A stretch of 64,000 nucleotides of DNA, taken from NCBI RefSeq assembly GCF_026914185.1, contig NC_070563.1, forward strand, positions 2,170,001 to 2,234,000. Reading direction: 5' to 3'. Source of the stretch: Puccinia triticina (lineage: Eukaryota; Basidiomycota; Pucciniomycetes; Pucciniales; Pucciniaceae). The position numbers and the translations under genes were made by a program. Positions 23,470 through 34,052 of this stretch are shown in pieces (the first letter of the stretch is position 1; each line of letters begins with the position of its first letter). The notes below the pieces were generated by a model. The model saw nothing but the letters and a program-made list of their open reading frames with translations, did no database searches and was not told the DNA's origin.

Positions 23470-23637
23470 ACTCTCTTTTGCTTCCTATTCACCGGCATCC
23501 CAGGTAAGTACTGTGATGTTTCCTTCTCTGTTCTTTTGATCTTGTTTTCTTTCTTTTTTCATTCTTGTCATTTCTTCTAGCTCTGTGATGACCAAAATCT
23601 TACACTCTCTTTTGCTTCCTATTCACCGGCATCCCAG
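23470..23637. repeat. 34-bp direct repeat around an intron-like spacer
   Basis: The same 34 bases (ending CACCGGCATCCCAG) occur at 23470-23503 and 23604-23637. The 100-bp spacer starts GTAAGTAC and contains a pyrimidine tract ending TTCTAG, so it looks like an intron. It could be part of a retrotransposon leader; no gene follows. Confidence 0.45.
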
Positions 23638-23833
23638 AGCATAAGACCAAGCCCCCTTGCGGCAATTTTTTTCTAAATATGTAGCAGCGAGGTCAAGAGG
23701 GGATATCCTGATTTGGATAGGATGGTGTTTCAACTATTTACGAGCTCCAGAAGGATATTAGTGATGTCTTCATTTTTCATATTAGGGAATGGAGGACTTC
23801 CTACACGGCGGGGGTACTTTATGTTGCAACATA

Positions 23834-23996
23834 CAGCAAGGCCAGGAAAGCTTGCGGGTCCAGCAGTCAGAATATCCACCAAACATGCAAGTCAACTTCC
23901 GCCACTGGACCTTCCAAACCTTCCCCCTCCTTCCACTTCCTTCCCTCCCACCCCCCCCCCCCCCCCCTCCAGCAACAATGCCCCCACCAACCCACA

Positions 23997-24027
<31 letters not shown>

Positions 24028-24335
24028 CCCCCGCCAAACACATTTATTTTTCCACAGTTGGTGAGCAGCTCCTATCCATCCAGTTTTTTTGTCAGGAGCA
24101 CACAACTGACCTCCCCTCCGCCTTCCTTCAGCTGCCCATCATCCAGACCATCACAAGACCATCCCGCCAAGCAAGTTTTCTGTTGGTGAGCAGGCAGTTC
24201 CATCCCCTGCCCCCCCCCCCCCCCCCCCAATTTCCACAGCTGACCTCCCTACCCCCTCCATCCTTTGCCCGGCCCACTTTCCAGACCAGCATGAGCCCCT
24301 CGACTCCACCACCAACAAGATCAACAAAACTCCAC
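23834..24335. mobile_element. Partial Tc1-type MITE, C-rich
   Basis: After TA (23832-23833) it begins CAGCAAGGCCAGGAAAGC, the same end motif as the elements at 4908 and 6479. The body has two long C runs (near 23950 and 24215) and CAGC microsatellite. Positions 24182-24335 match 60677-60860 in inverse orientation. No matching right end was found. Confidence 0.5.
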
Positions 24336-24629
24336 CCACCAAAATACATACCGCTACTGGTGAGCTGTGTGCCCTCAGATCATTTGGGCTGTTTCTTCAG
24401 GCTCCCCCCACTCACTTATTTGTTTGCTTGGGCAGATCCAATGGTTTTTGTGAAGTAATTGCGCAACATGAAGTTGATCTTCTTCAAAATGGTGGTGCAA
24501 GGCCAAGCCCTCACCAAAATAAATCAAACCCTTGACCACAAGGTCTCCAAAGACTCCCTCCTCCGGTGAAAGACGTTGTACCAACACAACCACGATGTTG
24601 TGAGAGACCTTGCACTTTACACCAAGAGG

Positions 24630-25385
24630 TGTATAGCTTAAAAGTGTTCCTGAGAACCTTTTGCTGAGTGCGGAAAGGGATGTATGAGGGAACCTCTGCC
24701 TTTCCTGGGTCACTAGAAACTAAAACAAGCCCCCCAATCTACAATTGGAAGGTTTAATGTAGTGATAGTGGAGGTGTATCAAAAGATAGCTTACTTTGAG
24801 CAGGTGGCTTAAGGGTTATGGTGATGTAGCTCATTCTTTGTTTTGAGCAACAGCGCTTGGCTTGATTTATTGCCCCGTCCCCTTACTTAAGTAAGGGTGC
24901 TAGCCCCTCCGCTTCCTAGCATCGAGGTGAGGTTTCTTTCCGCTGGCTTTAAAGCTATAGTGCAACCCCTTATCCGCTGGCCGCTACCTAGCCGCTACAG
25001 TGTGAACCTAAAACCTATCAGCCCCGTGTCACACAAGAGACCGGCGCTGACAGTGAAGCTGATGAGGTAAAATACATGTAAAGGGTAGACAAGCTGTCAG
25101 AGTGGTCCATGTAACAGATTACATGTTCCTGATTAAGTGTGGTTCATGTAACAGATTACATGACCTGAGTATGGTGTTTTTGTGCATGTAACTGACTGAT
25201 GGTGTCTAGAAGGGGTTGTAACTTGTGATCCAGAGGGGTGTAAGGTGTGTTGTCCATGGTTTCCTGTGTAGTTTTGGCCGTAGAATCCAGTGGTGCCGCC
25301 ATATTGGTTGAGTTTTCAGAGTGTACATTTGAGAAAAAAAAAAGGAAATTTTGAAATGGGCTAGATGGGTAACCATAAAGCATAC
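24630..25385 (-). repeat. LTR-like sequence, family B, copy 1 (interrupted)
   Basis: Begins TGTATAGCTTAAAAGTG. The block to about 24795 closely matches 40541-40705 and, inverted and degraded, 31270-31367. The sequence near 25370 (ATAAAGCATAC) again matches 41695, suggesting the element continues after the MITE inserted at 25386. The far border is not resolved. Confidence 0.45.
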
Positions 25386-25408
25386 TAGAGATGGCACTTG
25401 GCACCCGT

Positions 25409-25547
25409 AACACTTCAGCACATAATTCTATGCGCCTGCAGGCGCCCATGGCGGGTGCCAGGGGTTCCATTCTAGTAAAAATACATGCAGGGAGCTGCAC
25501 GCGCAAAATGGGTACCTGCAAGCGCATAGAATTATGTGCTGAAGTGT
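25409..25547. repeat. Short hairpin MITE
   Basis: Inverted repeat: CACTTCAGCACATAATTC at the left and its complement at the right, extending through CTATGCGC and a diverged CTGCAGG/CCTGCAAG part. The target duplication is not resolved. Confidence 0.55.
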
Positions 25548-25573
25548 GGCGGGTACCCACCAGCGGGTGCCAA

Positions 25574-26244
25574 CAACAGTGCAAGAGCTACGCTACAAAA
25601 AGCAGCAGCGTAGCAAAAGCATAGCGGTTTTAGCCTTGCTTCGCTAAGCTTTTTGTAGCGGACTTGGCGCTTCACTATTTGCTACATTTTTTAAGGGGAA
25701 AAAATTAAAGAAAATAGCACGCTTTTTTTAGCGCAGAGTAGCGGCAATTCGCTACGCTTCTCGCTATAGTAGCGGAAAAAACGCTACTGTAGCAATTTTG
25801 CTGCGCTACCATAGCACCAGTCAAACATCAATACTGCACATCATAAAATGATGGAGGATTGATGTTTGTGTACTATTTCTGGCATTTTCCACCAAAAGGC
25901 AGGGATGCCCGCTAAGCTTTTGACACAAAAGCGACCCGGTTCGCTACGCTTTTGACACAAAAGCGACCCGGTTCGCTACGCTTTTGGCGCTAAAAAGCAC
26001 TATTAGCGCCAAAAAGCGCCAAAAAGCGTCAATTTTTCCGCTGCGCTATACTTTAGCGAAGCGGCAAAAAAAGCGCTTCGCTACGCGCAGGCCAAAACTG
26101 CAGTAGCGGTTCTGGCGCTTCGCTACCGCTCAAAGCAGCGATTTTCCGCTAGCGCTAACGCTATTCTGGATCCAGAGTAGTGTGTTTCCGCTTCGCTACG
26201 CAAAAGCGCCGCTTTTCGTAGCGAAGCGTAGCTCTTGCAGTGTT
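25574..26244. mobile_element. AGCG-word hAT MITE, copy 2
   Basis: 671 bp, ends CAACAGTGCAAGAGC and GCTCTTGCAGTGTT, target duplication GGTGCCAA at 25566-25573 and 26245-26252. The body consists of TAGCG, GCTACGCTT and AAAAGCG words in both orientations. Confidence 0.8.
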
Positions 26245-26272
26245 GGTGCCAAGTGCCATCTCTAAAGCATAC

Positions 26273-26706
26273 CACAGTGTCCTACTAGCCATTTTCTAAC
26301 TCATCAGTTGCCCTATACAAGCCCCAGGTTAGCACCTAACTCACAAATTTTGTGTGGGGCTCATCTTAAACATGCAAAAGCGGGCCCTAACACCATGGGG
26401 GTTTTCTTGGCACTTGGATGCAAGTGCCATTGCACAATATTGTTCAAGAACCCTGCTAGATATATCCTGGAACTTGAGCCTCAATGTATTCTGAGTTCAT
26501 GATGAATTTATGTTTAACTTATGCTCAATTGAGCTGAAGGCACTTTGGAAAGGAGTTGAATTCAATTGAAAACCAGCTCCAACTTGACTCTAGTTATTAC
26601 TGGAACTATTTTATAACACATTTTCAAATACGTTGCAAAGCAATATCAAATACTTGGCAGAAACAAGGTATTTACCACGGGAATCATATATTTCTAGAGC
26701 TGGCCC
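26273..26706. other. No gene recognised
   Basis: Unique-looking AT-rich sequence. The first bases may be the continuation of the family B LTR-like sequence. Confidence 0.35.
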
Positions 26707-26867
26707 CACTGCAAGAAAAACTCTAGAAACTGCTTGCAGTTGAGATGCAAGAGCTCAAGGCAAGCTGTGCCTCATGCAAGAATCAGTTGATTCCATGCAC
26801 ATTGTCTAATTTATGCAAGAGTGAGTCTAAGGTACAATAAACTAAGTACAGGAGTTGATACCTGTGC

Positions 26868-27345
26868 AAATTCCCCTTTCATGTGCACATACCCCTTTAA
26901 TGTTCATCTATCCCTTTTGTATGCATTCACCCCTTTCATAATGTGTATGTAGCCCTTTATGTGCACATACCCCTTTCATGTGTGTATATCCCTTTCATGT
27001 GCATGTATCCCTTTCACAATGTGTACATACACCTTTCATCATGTTTTCATGACCCTTTCATGTTTACATGTCCCCTTTGAGTTTTTTAGATCCCTTTTAA
27101 TACCCCTTTTATCATTCAGGTTTACATACCCCTTTGATGTTTACATATCCCTTTCATGTGCAAATACCTTACTGCACATACCCCTTTCATGCATAAATAC
27201 ACCTTTCATGCATACATACACCTTTCATCATGTTTAAATATCCCTTTTATGTGTTAATACACCTCCTCACATTCCCCTTTCATGCATACATATTTCTTTC
27301 ATCTGTACATATCCCTTTCATGTGTACATACCCTTTTTATGTTAT
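26868..27345. repeat. Degenerate minisatellite, CCCCTTTCATGTGCACATA type
   Basis: About twenty imperfect copies of an 18-30 bp unit containing CCCTTTCATG. An open frame through it (26959-27237) encodes a Cys/His/Phe-rich repeat and is a by-product. Confidence 0.65.
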
Positions 27346-27549
27346 TCTGGCTGGATTCAATGGTTCATGGAGTGTTTAATAAAAGCAAATTAAAGGGTGC
27401 TCAGGGGGATGCTCATTTGCCTCAGCCTACTGCATGATCAGCACTACAGCATGTTCAACATTGAGATGCTGAACAAGGTACACACTTAAGGTGCCCCAGC
27501 ACAGAATTTGGGTGCTTGACTCCAGCTTGAGCTGAAGCTTGATTGAAGC

Positions 27550-28019
27550 AAGGGTGGGCCGCTACGCTACAGGGCCACTTAGTGTTAGCGTAGCGGCAAA
27601 AAGCACCCGCCCATTTTGAGTAGCGTTAGCGCGCTGTTAGCGCCGCTGCGCTGCGCTATGTTTCAGCGGCGCTAACAGCGCGCCAATTGTTTGTTAGTGT
27701 TAGCGCGCCGCTACAGTCAATACGCTACGCTACGCTACGCTGCGCTACAGCGATTTTAGCGGAAAAAAGGCCTTTTTTCAGCTAAAATCACTGTGGCGCA
27801 CCGTAGCGCGCGCTCTTTTGCGCCCTGCATGTGTAGCGTTAGCGCAATTGCGCGCATCTGCGCTAACGCTACGCTAACAGCTAAATTAGCTGCGCACCCT
27901 TTGCGCGTAGCGTTAGCGCAGAGAAGGCGCAATTCCGCTAACGTTACGCTAAAACTTAGCGGAATTCCGCTACGCCACGCCACGCTAACGCTACGGTTAG
28001 TGTAGCTGGCCCACCGTTG
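27550..28019. mobile_element. AGCG-word hAT MITE, copy 3
   Basis: 470 bp, ends AAGGGTGGGCCGC and GGCCCACCGTTG, target duplication ATTGAAGC at 27542-27549 and 28020-28027. The body is permutations of TAGCGTTAGCGC and its complement. Confidence 0.85.
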
Positions 28020-28083
28020 ATTGAAGCTTGCTGAATCTCAACTGCAAGCAGTTTCTAGAGTTTTTCTTGCAGTGCCCCTATCA

Positions 28084-28310
28084 TCTATTGGCGGGTACTT
28101 GGCACCTGCGGGCGGGTACCTGTGGAAGTGCACAGGTATTTGCCGGGTGCAGGTGTGGGTGTCCAGTCTGGGTCCAAATTCAGGCAGGTACCTGCGCCAA
28201 AATTGCCATTCTGCACAGCTTTGCTTGCCCCTAGTTACTATTGGCGGGTACTAGGTACCTGTGGGTCGGTACCTGCGGAAGTACACCACGGGGCGCCTTT
28301 CTGGAAAGGC
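28084..28310. repeat. GGGTACC-word repeat
   Basis: Multiple GCGGGTACCTG and related words in both orientations. About 100 bp of it (GTGTCCAGTCTGGGTCC region) matches 42380-42440 in inverse orientation, and a shorter block matches 40220-40290. Probably another MITE family; borders not resolved. Confidence 0.5.
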
Positions 28311-28312
28311 GC

Positions 28313-28620
28313 TACATCCTGTGGATGTTCCTGATTGAGAAGCATCCAGAGGATGCCCAGGGAACATCCAGCAGATGTTGGTGCGCTGAGCATCACTTGG
28401 ACGCTTGCAGAAGCGTCCAAGTGATACTTGGCACTCAGCAATGTCAACTGGACATCAAAAAACACCATCCAGCGGACACTCCAGATCAAGAGTGTCCAAT
28501 GGACATCTTCACAGTCCTGAAAGTTGAGCATCCATCAGACACTCCATCCAAAGTGTCCGATGGACACAAAACACTCTTGGTTGAGTATCCAATGGACACC
28601 AAACAACCCTGTAACGCGGG
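28313..28620. repeat. GGACA/TGTCC hairpin cluster
   Basis: Successive short hairpins built from ATCC..GGAT and TGTCC..GGACA words (for example CTTGGACGCTTGCAGAAGCGTCCAAG). A related cluster is at 39930-40200. Confidence 0.5.
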
Positions 28621-29404
28621 CATCTTAGCAGGAGTGTCCCAGTTTGGTCAAGTTGTGGGGGCGCGCCCCCCGCCGTAGGAGAAGAAGGCTGCACAGAAGC
28701 CGCTGTAAAAACCTTTATGCTCGTCAGAATTCTTTGAAACCTAGATCAATCAAAAGGGAAGATCCAGGCGAGTGTTTTGAGCTTCCCGAACCGGTATAGG
28801 GATCAGCGGAAGTTGTCTTTCGCAATAAGAAAGGAAAACAACCAGTATAAAACCTGCGCTTCTCCACAAAATTATCTGTAACCACAACCAACCAAAAAAT
28901 GAGATCTAGGCGGTTAATTTGAGCTAATAATAATTGGATAATGTTGAGGGGAAGGTGTATTTTTCAGGGTTTGAAGTTTGGTCAAGTGACTATTGGAGGC
29001 GCGCGTGTTGCTGTTAGAACAAAAGGCTGGAAATAAAGCGCTGCAAAAACTACGCTGCTCCACGGAAACCTATAATAATTGCATCATTTGAAAGAAGAGA
29101 TTTGCGCGCTTCTTTTGAGAAACTAAAATATAGATAAAGTTCAGCGGAACTGGGCCTCTGTGAGGTATGAAATTGATAATGCTTGGGTGAGTTGAAAAAA
29201 AGCAACCATGAGCCCCCCCCACCCATCCAATAATTTTTGACATGTAATTATTCTTATTTTATGTTATGTTTGGATGTTTTGGAGCAAAAAATCAGCACCT
29301 AGTCAAGCCTCTAATAAAACTGCACGCATCTTTGTCAACGCAAATTATGAGCAGCATTATAACCAAAAGGAAAAATAGGAAGAACAATATCACATTGGTT
29401 AAAG
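28621..29404. other. No gene recognised; weak internal duplication
   Basis: Two stretches (from about 28652 and 28976) both start with TTTGGTCAAGT followed by a GGCGCGC word and share a loose pattern, suggesting a diverged duplication. No coding frame is supported. Confidence 0.3.
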
Positions 29405-29940
29405 CTAAATAGGATCATCAACATCATTTTCATCTTCTCCCCCCACATTATTTTTCTCAAATTCAAAGTGATGTAGACCCCAGTTTTCTAAGCCATCTAA
29501 AACACACTGAACCATGTCTTGATTGGAAATCTGGGGCAAATCAGTTTGAGAAATTTGATGATGCTGAAAAGGGTCATGAAATGATGTGGTGTTGATCACA
29601 AAGTGTCTGTTGTCGGTGTGTTCAACTTGAGCAATTTTGATTTCCGTTTCTTGGCGCTCTATTTGTGCTGGTTGGGTATTCTTGATTGGGCAGTTTCCTC
29701 GTTTGCAATTATGCTGAACATTGATGCAAGCTTGCACATCCTGGGAAAAAAGTATAAAAGTGAGTTGTTTGATACAACCTCATTATTCAACATCCCAGTA
29801 CTCACTCTGACATTGAAATACTGCTTAGTCTTTGTCCGGCATATTTCCCGCATCGAATAAAGCTCATTGATTCCCATCAGCTTGAAATGATTAAAATGGA
29901 TGTAGAACTTTGACCTCACAGTTGAATATTGTTCCCACAA
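29405..29940 (-). pseudogene. C-terminal part of a transposon-associated protein
   Basis: Two exons, 29940-29806 and 29740-29405 (intron GTGAGT...CCCAG). Notable residues are INELYSMREICRTKTKQYFN, then CINVQHNCKRGNCPI and EHTDNRHFVINTTSFHD, ending in an acidic tail. The Cys/His pattern (C..N.QHNC....C) resembles the end of large transposase-associated proteins abundant in rusts (KDZ or Plavaka type, recalled from family knowledge and not certain). Upstream sequence (30000-29945) seems to continue in a different frame. It may have been one gene with 31929-32902, split by the LTR at about 30.4-31.4 kb. Confidence 0.45.
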
Positions 29941-30429
29941 TGATTAAACTGATCCAACAAGTAATTTGGAGCCATGTTGCGGAATCTGTAACAATCAGGT
30001 GGATCAATACATGATGGTAAATGGTTAAAATGCAAAATTAATTCCCAAAAATGTAAAAGTGACTCACCACAATAAAACATCCTCTCTGCAACATTTCATG
30101 TTGTTTTATTTGATTTGCTTGAGCAGTGTTTGATTAACTGTTGAGGTACTTCAAGCAGGTCTTCTTTAGGAACTTTGGTGTTTTTCGCAAAAGGATACTG
30201 CTGGGGCGGGAGCGGATTTGCAGTGGAGAAGTTGTAACCCAAAGACTTGCAGATGACATCATTGTTTTGGAAAATCTGGAGTACTTCTTGAGCGGTGTGG
30301 TCATTATTCCTGTGTTTGTAGGAGAAAAATTCAAACTTTTATGTGTACTCACAAAACGCCTCAAGATACAGCCATATGGACATCAGAAATGGAATCTAGA
30401 ACCAAAATAACCCCTAGCCACCCACTGAA

Positions 30430-31367
30430 ACCACCCTCATATCTCTACCGGATCAGAAGATACGCAAATCACCCCTTTCACGCACCAGTCGAGTGGGTTC
30501 ACACACAGACTCAACTCTTGGCTACCATACTTGGCATAATGCATATGGCACATGAATTAATTTTCTTCCTTCCTTTTATCAGTCCTCACCTCCTATTTTC
30601 TCTTTGCATATGTTTGTTTCTCATTTGCATACCTATGGTCTTGGAAAATCCTTGTGTGAATATATATGATCTTGTTTGCATATCAAAGGGACACATTGTA
30701 GATAGTCTAGCTAAATTCCCTCAGTTGTACTTTCCCACCAGCCAAATTCCCTCAAAGCTGCTCCCCTGGAGCTAAATTCCCTCATCATTGTCTATATAAG
30801 GAGGCCTCTGCCTGCCAGTTGTTTTCTCCTCATCCCATCAGGGGACATTCCCCCTCAGATCCTCATGCCATCCGGCAGTATATATTTCCTACTCACTTAT
30901 CACCACTCATATTATCATCTATCCATATCACAGTTATCAGTTCATATCACCACTCAGTTTCACATACCTTTCACACTCTATTTGAAATTTATATCACCAC
31001 TCAGTCACACACCTTTCACCAGTAGCCAGTCCCCGGTTCCACTCCTGGTTGAGCTTAGCTCCCTCTCATCCTCATCACTCATCACTTTCTGAACTTATAT
31101 ACCCCCAGGCCAAGGACCTAGGTTCAAGCCCCACTCAAGACATCAAGTCACCGTCACCTATCTCATACATCAGTAACCCCATCAACCTCAGACATCGACA
31201 ACAATCCTCTTATATATCTCATCTTCAAACATATCCTATCACAAAATAAATTGCCAAGCTTACCTTGGTGGTCTTGTTTTCTGATATACAGAAAGGCAGA
31301 GCTTGCACCTCACCCATACCTTTCGCCATTCAGCAAAAGGGTCTCACAACACCTTTTGAGTCTTACA
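30430..31367 (+). repeat. LTR-like sequence, family B, copy 2
   Basis: Contains a TATA box (TCTATATAAGG, 30791-30801) and ends GAGTCTTACA at 31367. The end region is the degraded inverse of the starts at 24630 and 40541, and the TATA region matches 40985-41005 inverted. The 5' border is approximate. Downstream of the TATA is a CAT/CAC-rich leader (to about 31100) that is open in several frames by composition only. Confidence 0.5.
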
Positions 31368-31928
31368 GCGGCTGTTGAATAGGTCTGAGTTGAATGATCA
31401 TACATATAACCGCCGGAGAGAAGAAACCGCAGTACATAATAATTATCAAAAGTGATGGCAATATCTCGTCCTGGGCTTTGTCTGTTTGAGTGGATTGATG
31501 CATTTGGTAATACACCATTGAAAGATTCAAACCTTTTGGTGGAAAAAAGAGTTGCTGGTCCAAATCAAAGAATTGATTTGGGAAGATGAAGAAGGTGGTG
31601 GAATTTTGGTTGCAAACCAGACGGACCCTAAGGACCAAATAGGTCGCAGAGCGTAAGGACTCTAGAGTCTCACCGTCAGATGAGAGAAATTCTCCAAAGG
31701 CTAATGCGTTGCACTGCTCCATAGATTGCTCTTACTCAATCAGAGTCAGCTTCAACACAGTTTCTATTTTCTCATTCTCATTCTCGGTAGAGAGCGGCCT
31801 CTCTTCTGCTCTTAGGTAAATAAGATATTGCCTCTCTCAATCAAATGTTACTAGACGCATATAACCAAGTTGTACAGATTCTAACTAAGCAATAAATCTT
31901 AGTCGTCTGAAATCTTTCAATTAATAAT
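31368..31928. other. Unassigned region with one open minus frame
   Basis: An open frame (31722-31363, minus) of about 119 codons has no recognisable motif and runs into the LTR end, so it may be a fragment of the neighbouring transposon protein or chance. Confidence 0.3.
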
Positions 31929-32902
31929 TTAAATGTCTTCCGGGGAACCACACCAACAAAACCAATTTCTTATAATCTCTTGCCTTACCTGGGATAAAAT
32001 TCCTTTGAGGCTGAGGGAAAAACAAGGGGTCCCAAAAGGACTCTGCTTGGTTTTCAGTTGAGTCTGGAGCAGCTTTCGGATGCGGATGCGGGCGCCACGG
32101 ACGGTTGCCCAGGCTGGCAGGCGGATGTCACAGATGGTCATTGCCGCTCGAATCTTGTTGTATATGGCTTGCGAGATCATCGAGTGCGTGTGACCAATTA
32201 ATAGTGAACCAACAAGCTCCTGCGTATTGAATCAGAAAATAAGGTAAGCCATCTTTCACATTTTCAGTTTCCTTTTATGCGGCAATTGTGTCTTCAGACA
32301 CGCGTACTGACCATCTTATTATTGAAAGGGAACCACTTCGCCGCTTCTGCTGGATCGACCTCCTCTTCCTGGTGTCCTGGACCATCAAACATGCCGGCAT
32401 CCTCCTGGCAAAGGATTTCCTCCAGCTCCGCATCAATCAGATCTTGAAGGCTGATTTCGTCATCGATATTCAACCGCGTGAAGAATGGCAATTCCTGAAG
32501 TCGTGCGGTTGCAGCCATAGCGTCCAGGTCATCTTGATGATTGTAAGTTTCTCGATTCTTGCTGAAGTCGCCATAAGTATCTTGCACCTCCGGCTGAGAT
32601 GGGCTGTCTTCCAATCCTGCCTCGTATTTTTCACGCAATTTCCTTGCGGTTTCCTCGTTGTGCCCACGAAGATTTTCCCAATGAAGCTTCCCCAAGGCGT
32701 GATAACGAACGCTTAAAAATTCGCCCCCCTGACACAAATCACACCTCCAAACCGTCCGACTGTCTCTGTTCCGAAATCTGGAATGGAAAAAAGCAGGTAC
32801 TTTTTCTGTAAAATGGATCATCATCAGCAAAGGTTTGGGTACAAAGAAAAAACAGAAATCTTTGGAGCTGACGAGATTTTGTATCCATCTTGAAGCCGCC
32901 AA
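31929..32902 (-). pseudogene. N-terminal/middle part of a transposon-associated protein
   Basis: Segment 32902-32294 contains a zinc-ribbon-like start (WRCDLCQGGEF), then HWENLRGHNEETARKLREK, a polar linker, and acidic ELEEILCQED leading to AAKWFPFNNK. After a short intron, segment about 32215-31929 gives MISQAIYNKIRAAMTICDIRLP, ATVRGARIRIRKLL and PCFSLSLKGILSQ. The pattern of WFPFNNK, a hydrophobic helix, then KIRA and a second basic helix is one I associate with abundant rust proteins of KDZ/Plavaka-type transposons; treat this as a suggestion. The start is not certain, since an upstream exon probably supplied the true N-terminus. Confidence 0.45.
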
Positions 32903-33167
32903 ACTTTAGTGTCTTTGGATTCAAATCACGAGTGGTGTTAGTGGTGCAGGTGGTCTGGAGCTCGCTGTGGAAGGGGTTAGAATGAGTGAGTTGGGGGGCT
33001 GCCCGCCTGCACAATCCATTCTCAGAGTGGTTTTTAAGTTCCGCCGAGCTCACCCCCTCCCCTTGAGCGACTTCCTTCCTCTTGACCATTCTTGCTCTTG
33101 AACATCCACCTCGCTCTTGACAACTCCCCTGTTTCTTGACCACCAAGCAAGATTCCCCCCAACTGAG

Positions 33168-33750
33168 ATGGCCCCAATCCGAACCCCGCGTCTGAGGCTT
33201 CCGGCGAGATCCAACCGATCTCAGAAACTTCCGGAAAAGGCTGTCAACGGTGAGAGTCGACCAATTTTCTTGGCTCTCGCTTTTATCATCAAATATACTG
33301 ACCTTTCATGATCCCTTGTATCCATACCCAGCCCCAAAAGCTTCGGGTATTCAAAAGAAAAGTCGCCGTGAGCCCAGTCCGCCACCACCTCCGCCCCGAT
33401 CAAGTTCACTTGGTGAAGACAGCGACAATGACGATGGAGGAGACCCAAAGAAGATTTGAGATTCTAGCCCTCTCGATTCCGACCAAGGTAGAGCTGCTAG
33501 CAATTGCATCAATCCCAATGAGCCAGCTGATCTCGCGCTAGACCCAGAGATTGAGAGGTTGGATGAGCAGTTCCACAAGGAAAACCCTGCGCGGCAGCCT
33601 GCTCAGCATCCACCTGCGAAGACCACGAATGAATCTGCCGCAACCACCGGGACCAAAATAGAATCGCTGGCTGACTTCGTGACCAAGTTTGGTGAGGTTA
33701 CCAAACAGCTTGATCCAAAGCACTTTGAAGCTGCTGTGGCCATTCTCAAG
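33168..33750 (+). pseudogene. 5' fragment of a rust hypothetical gene with a nonsense codon
   Basis: Exon 1 is 33168-33249 (MAPIRTPRLRLPARSN) and exon 2 is 33332-33750, with GT-AG junctions and the same frame. The protein is basic, then Pro/Ser-rich, then acidic (EDSDNDDGGDPKK), then a TGA at 33457-33459. The frame continues past it for almost 100 codons (FVTKFGEVTKQLDPKHFEAAVAIL) to a good splice donor at 33751. Downstream exons are absent, replaced by simple repeats. It may be the N-terminus of a transposon-encoded protein. Confidence 0.5.
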
Positions 33751-33953
33751 GTATGTATTTATGCTTCTTTTTTGATCTGTGGCTGATCTCGGTGAGTTGG
33801 CCGTACAAACCGGCGCCAGGAGCTGCAGTGACCTACCTGGTGTCAGCCTTAGAGATACATCAAGTATCCAAAAGACTGCAATAACTTAGTAAATAATAAT
33901 AATTATCCAAGTTTATTAAAGACACAGATTTGCCTGAATCCAAAAAAAAAAAA

Positions 33954-34052
33954 ATTATGGGTTCCCCCTACAACTTTAAAAAAGTGAGAAAAAAAATCAT
34001 GGGTTCCCCCTACAACTTTAAAAAAGTGAGAAAAAAAATCATGGGTTTCCCC
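33954..34052. repeat. 42-bp tandem repeat
   Basis: Three copies, the last truncated, of a unit containing ATGGGTTCCCCCTACAAC followed by TTTAAAAAAGTGAG. Confidence 0.75.

Larger units (their letters stand above)
25386..26264. mobile_element. hAT-like MITE with two further elements nested inside
   Basis: The ends TAGAGATGGCACTTGGCACC and GGTGCCAAGTGCCATCTCTA are perfect inverted repeats. The 8-bp target duplication AAGCATAC is at 25378-25385 and 26265-26272. Inside are a hairpin MITE (25409-25547) and an AGCG-word MITE (25574-26244), leaving little original sequence. A lone related end motif (AGAGATGGCACTTG) is at 43741. Confidence 0.7.
26707..28074. mobile_element. Foldback-ended element carrying a minisatellite and a MITE
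   Basis: The left end (CACTGCAAGAAAAACTC, continuing about 45 bp) is the inverse of the right end at about 28030-28074. Between them are the CCCTTTCATGTG array and AGCG-word MITE copy 3. No clean target duplication was found, so the superfamily is open; CACTGCAAG resembles hAT ends. Confidence 0.5.

Noticed and set aside
26959..27237. Cys/His/Phe-rich frame
   Set aside because: By-product of the CCCTTTCATGTG minisatellite; no conserved spacing or neighbours.
30141..30410. Plus-strand frame opposite the transposon-associated protein
   Set aside because: It lies antisense to the decayed minus-strand protein region and has no family features.
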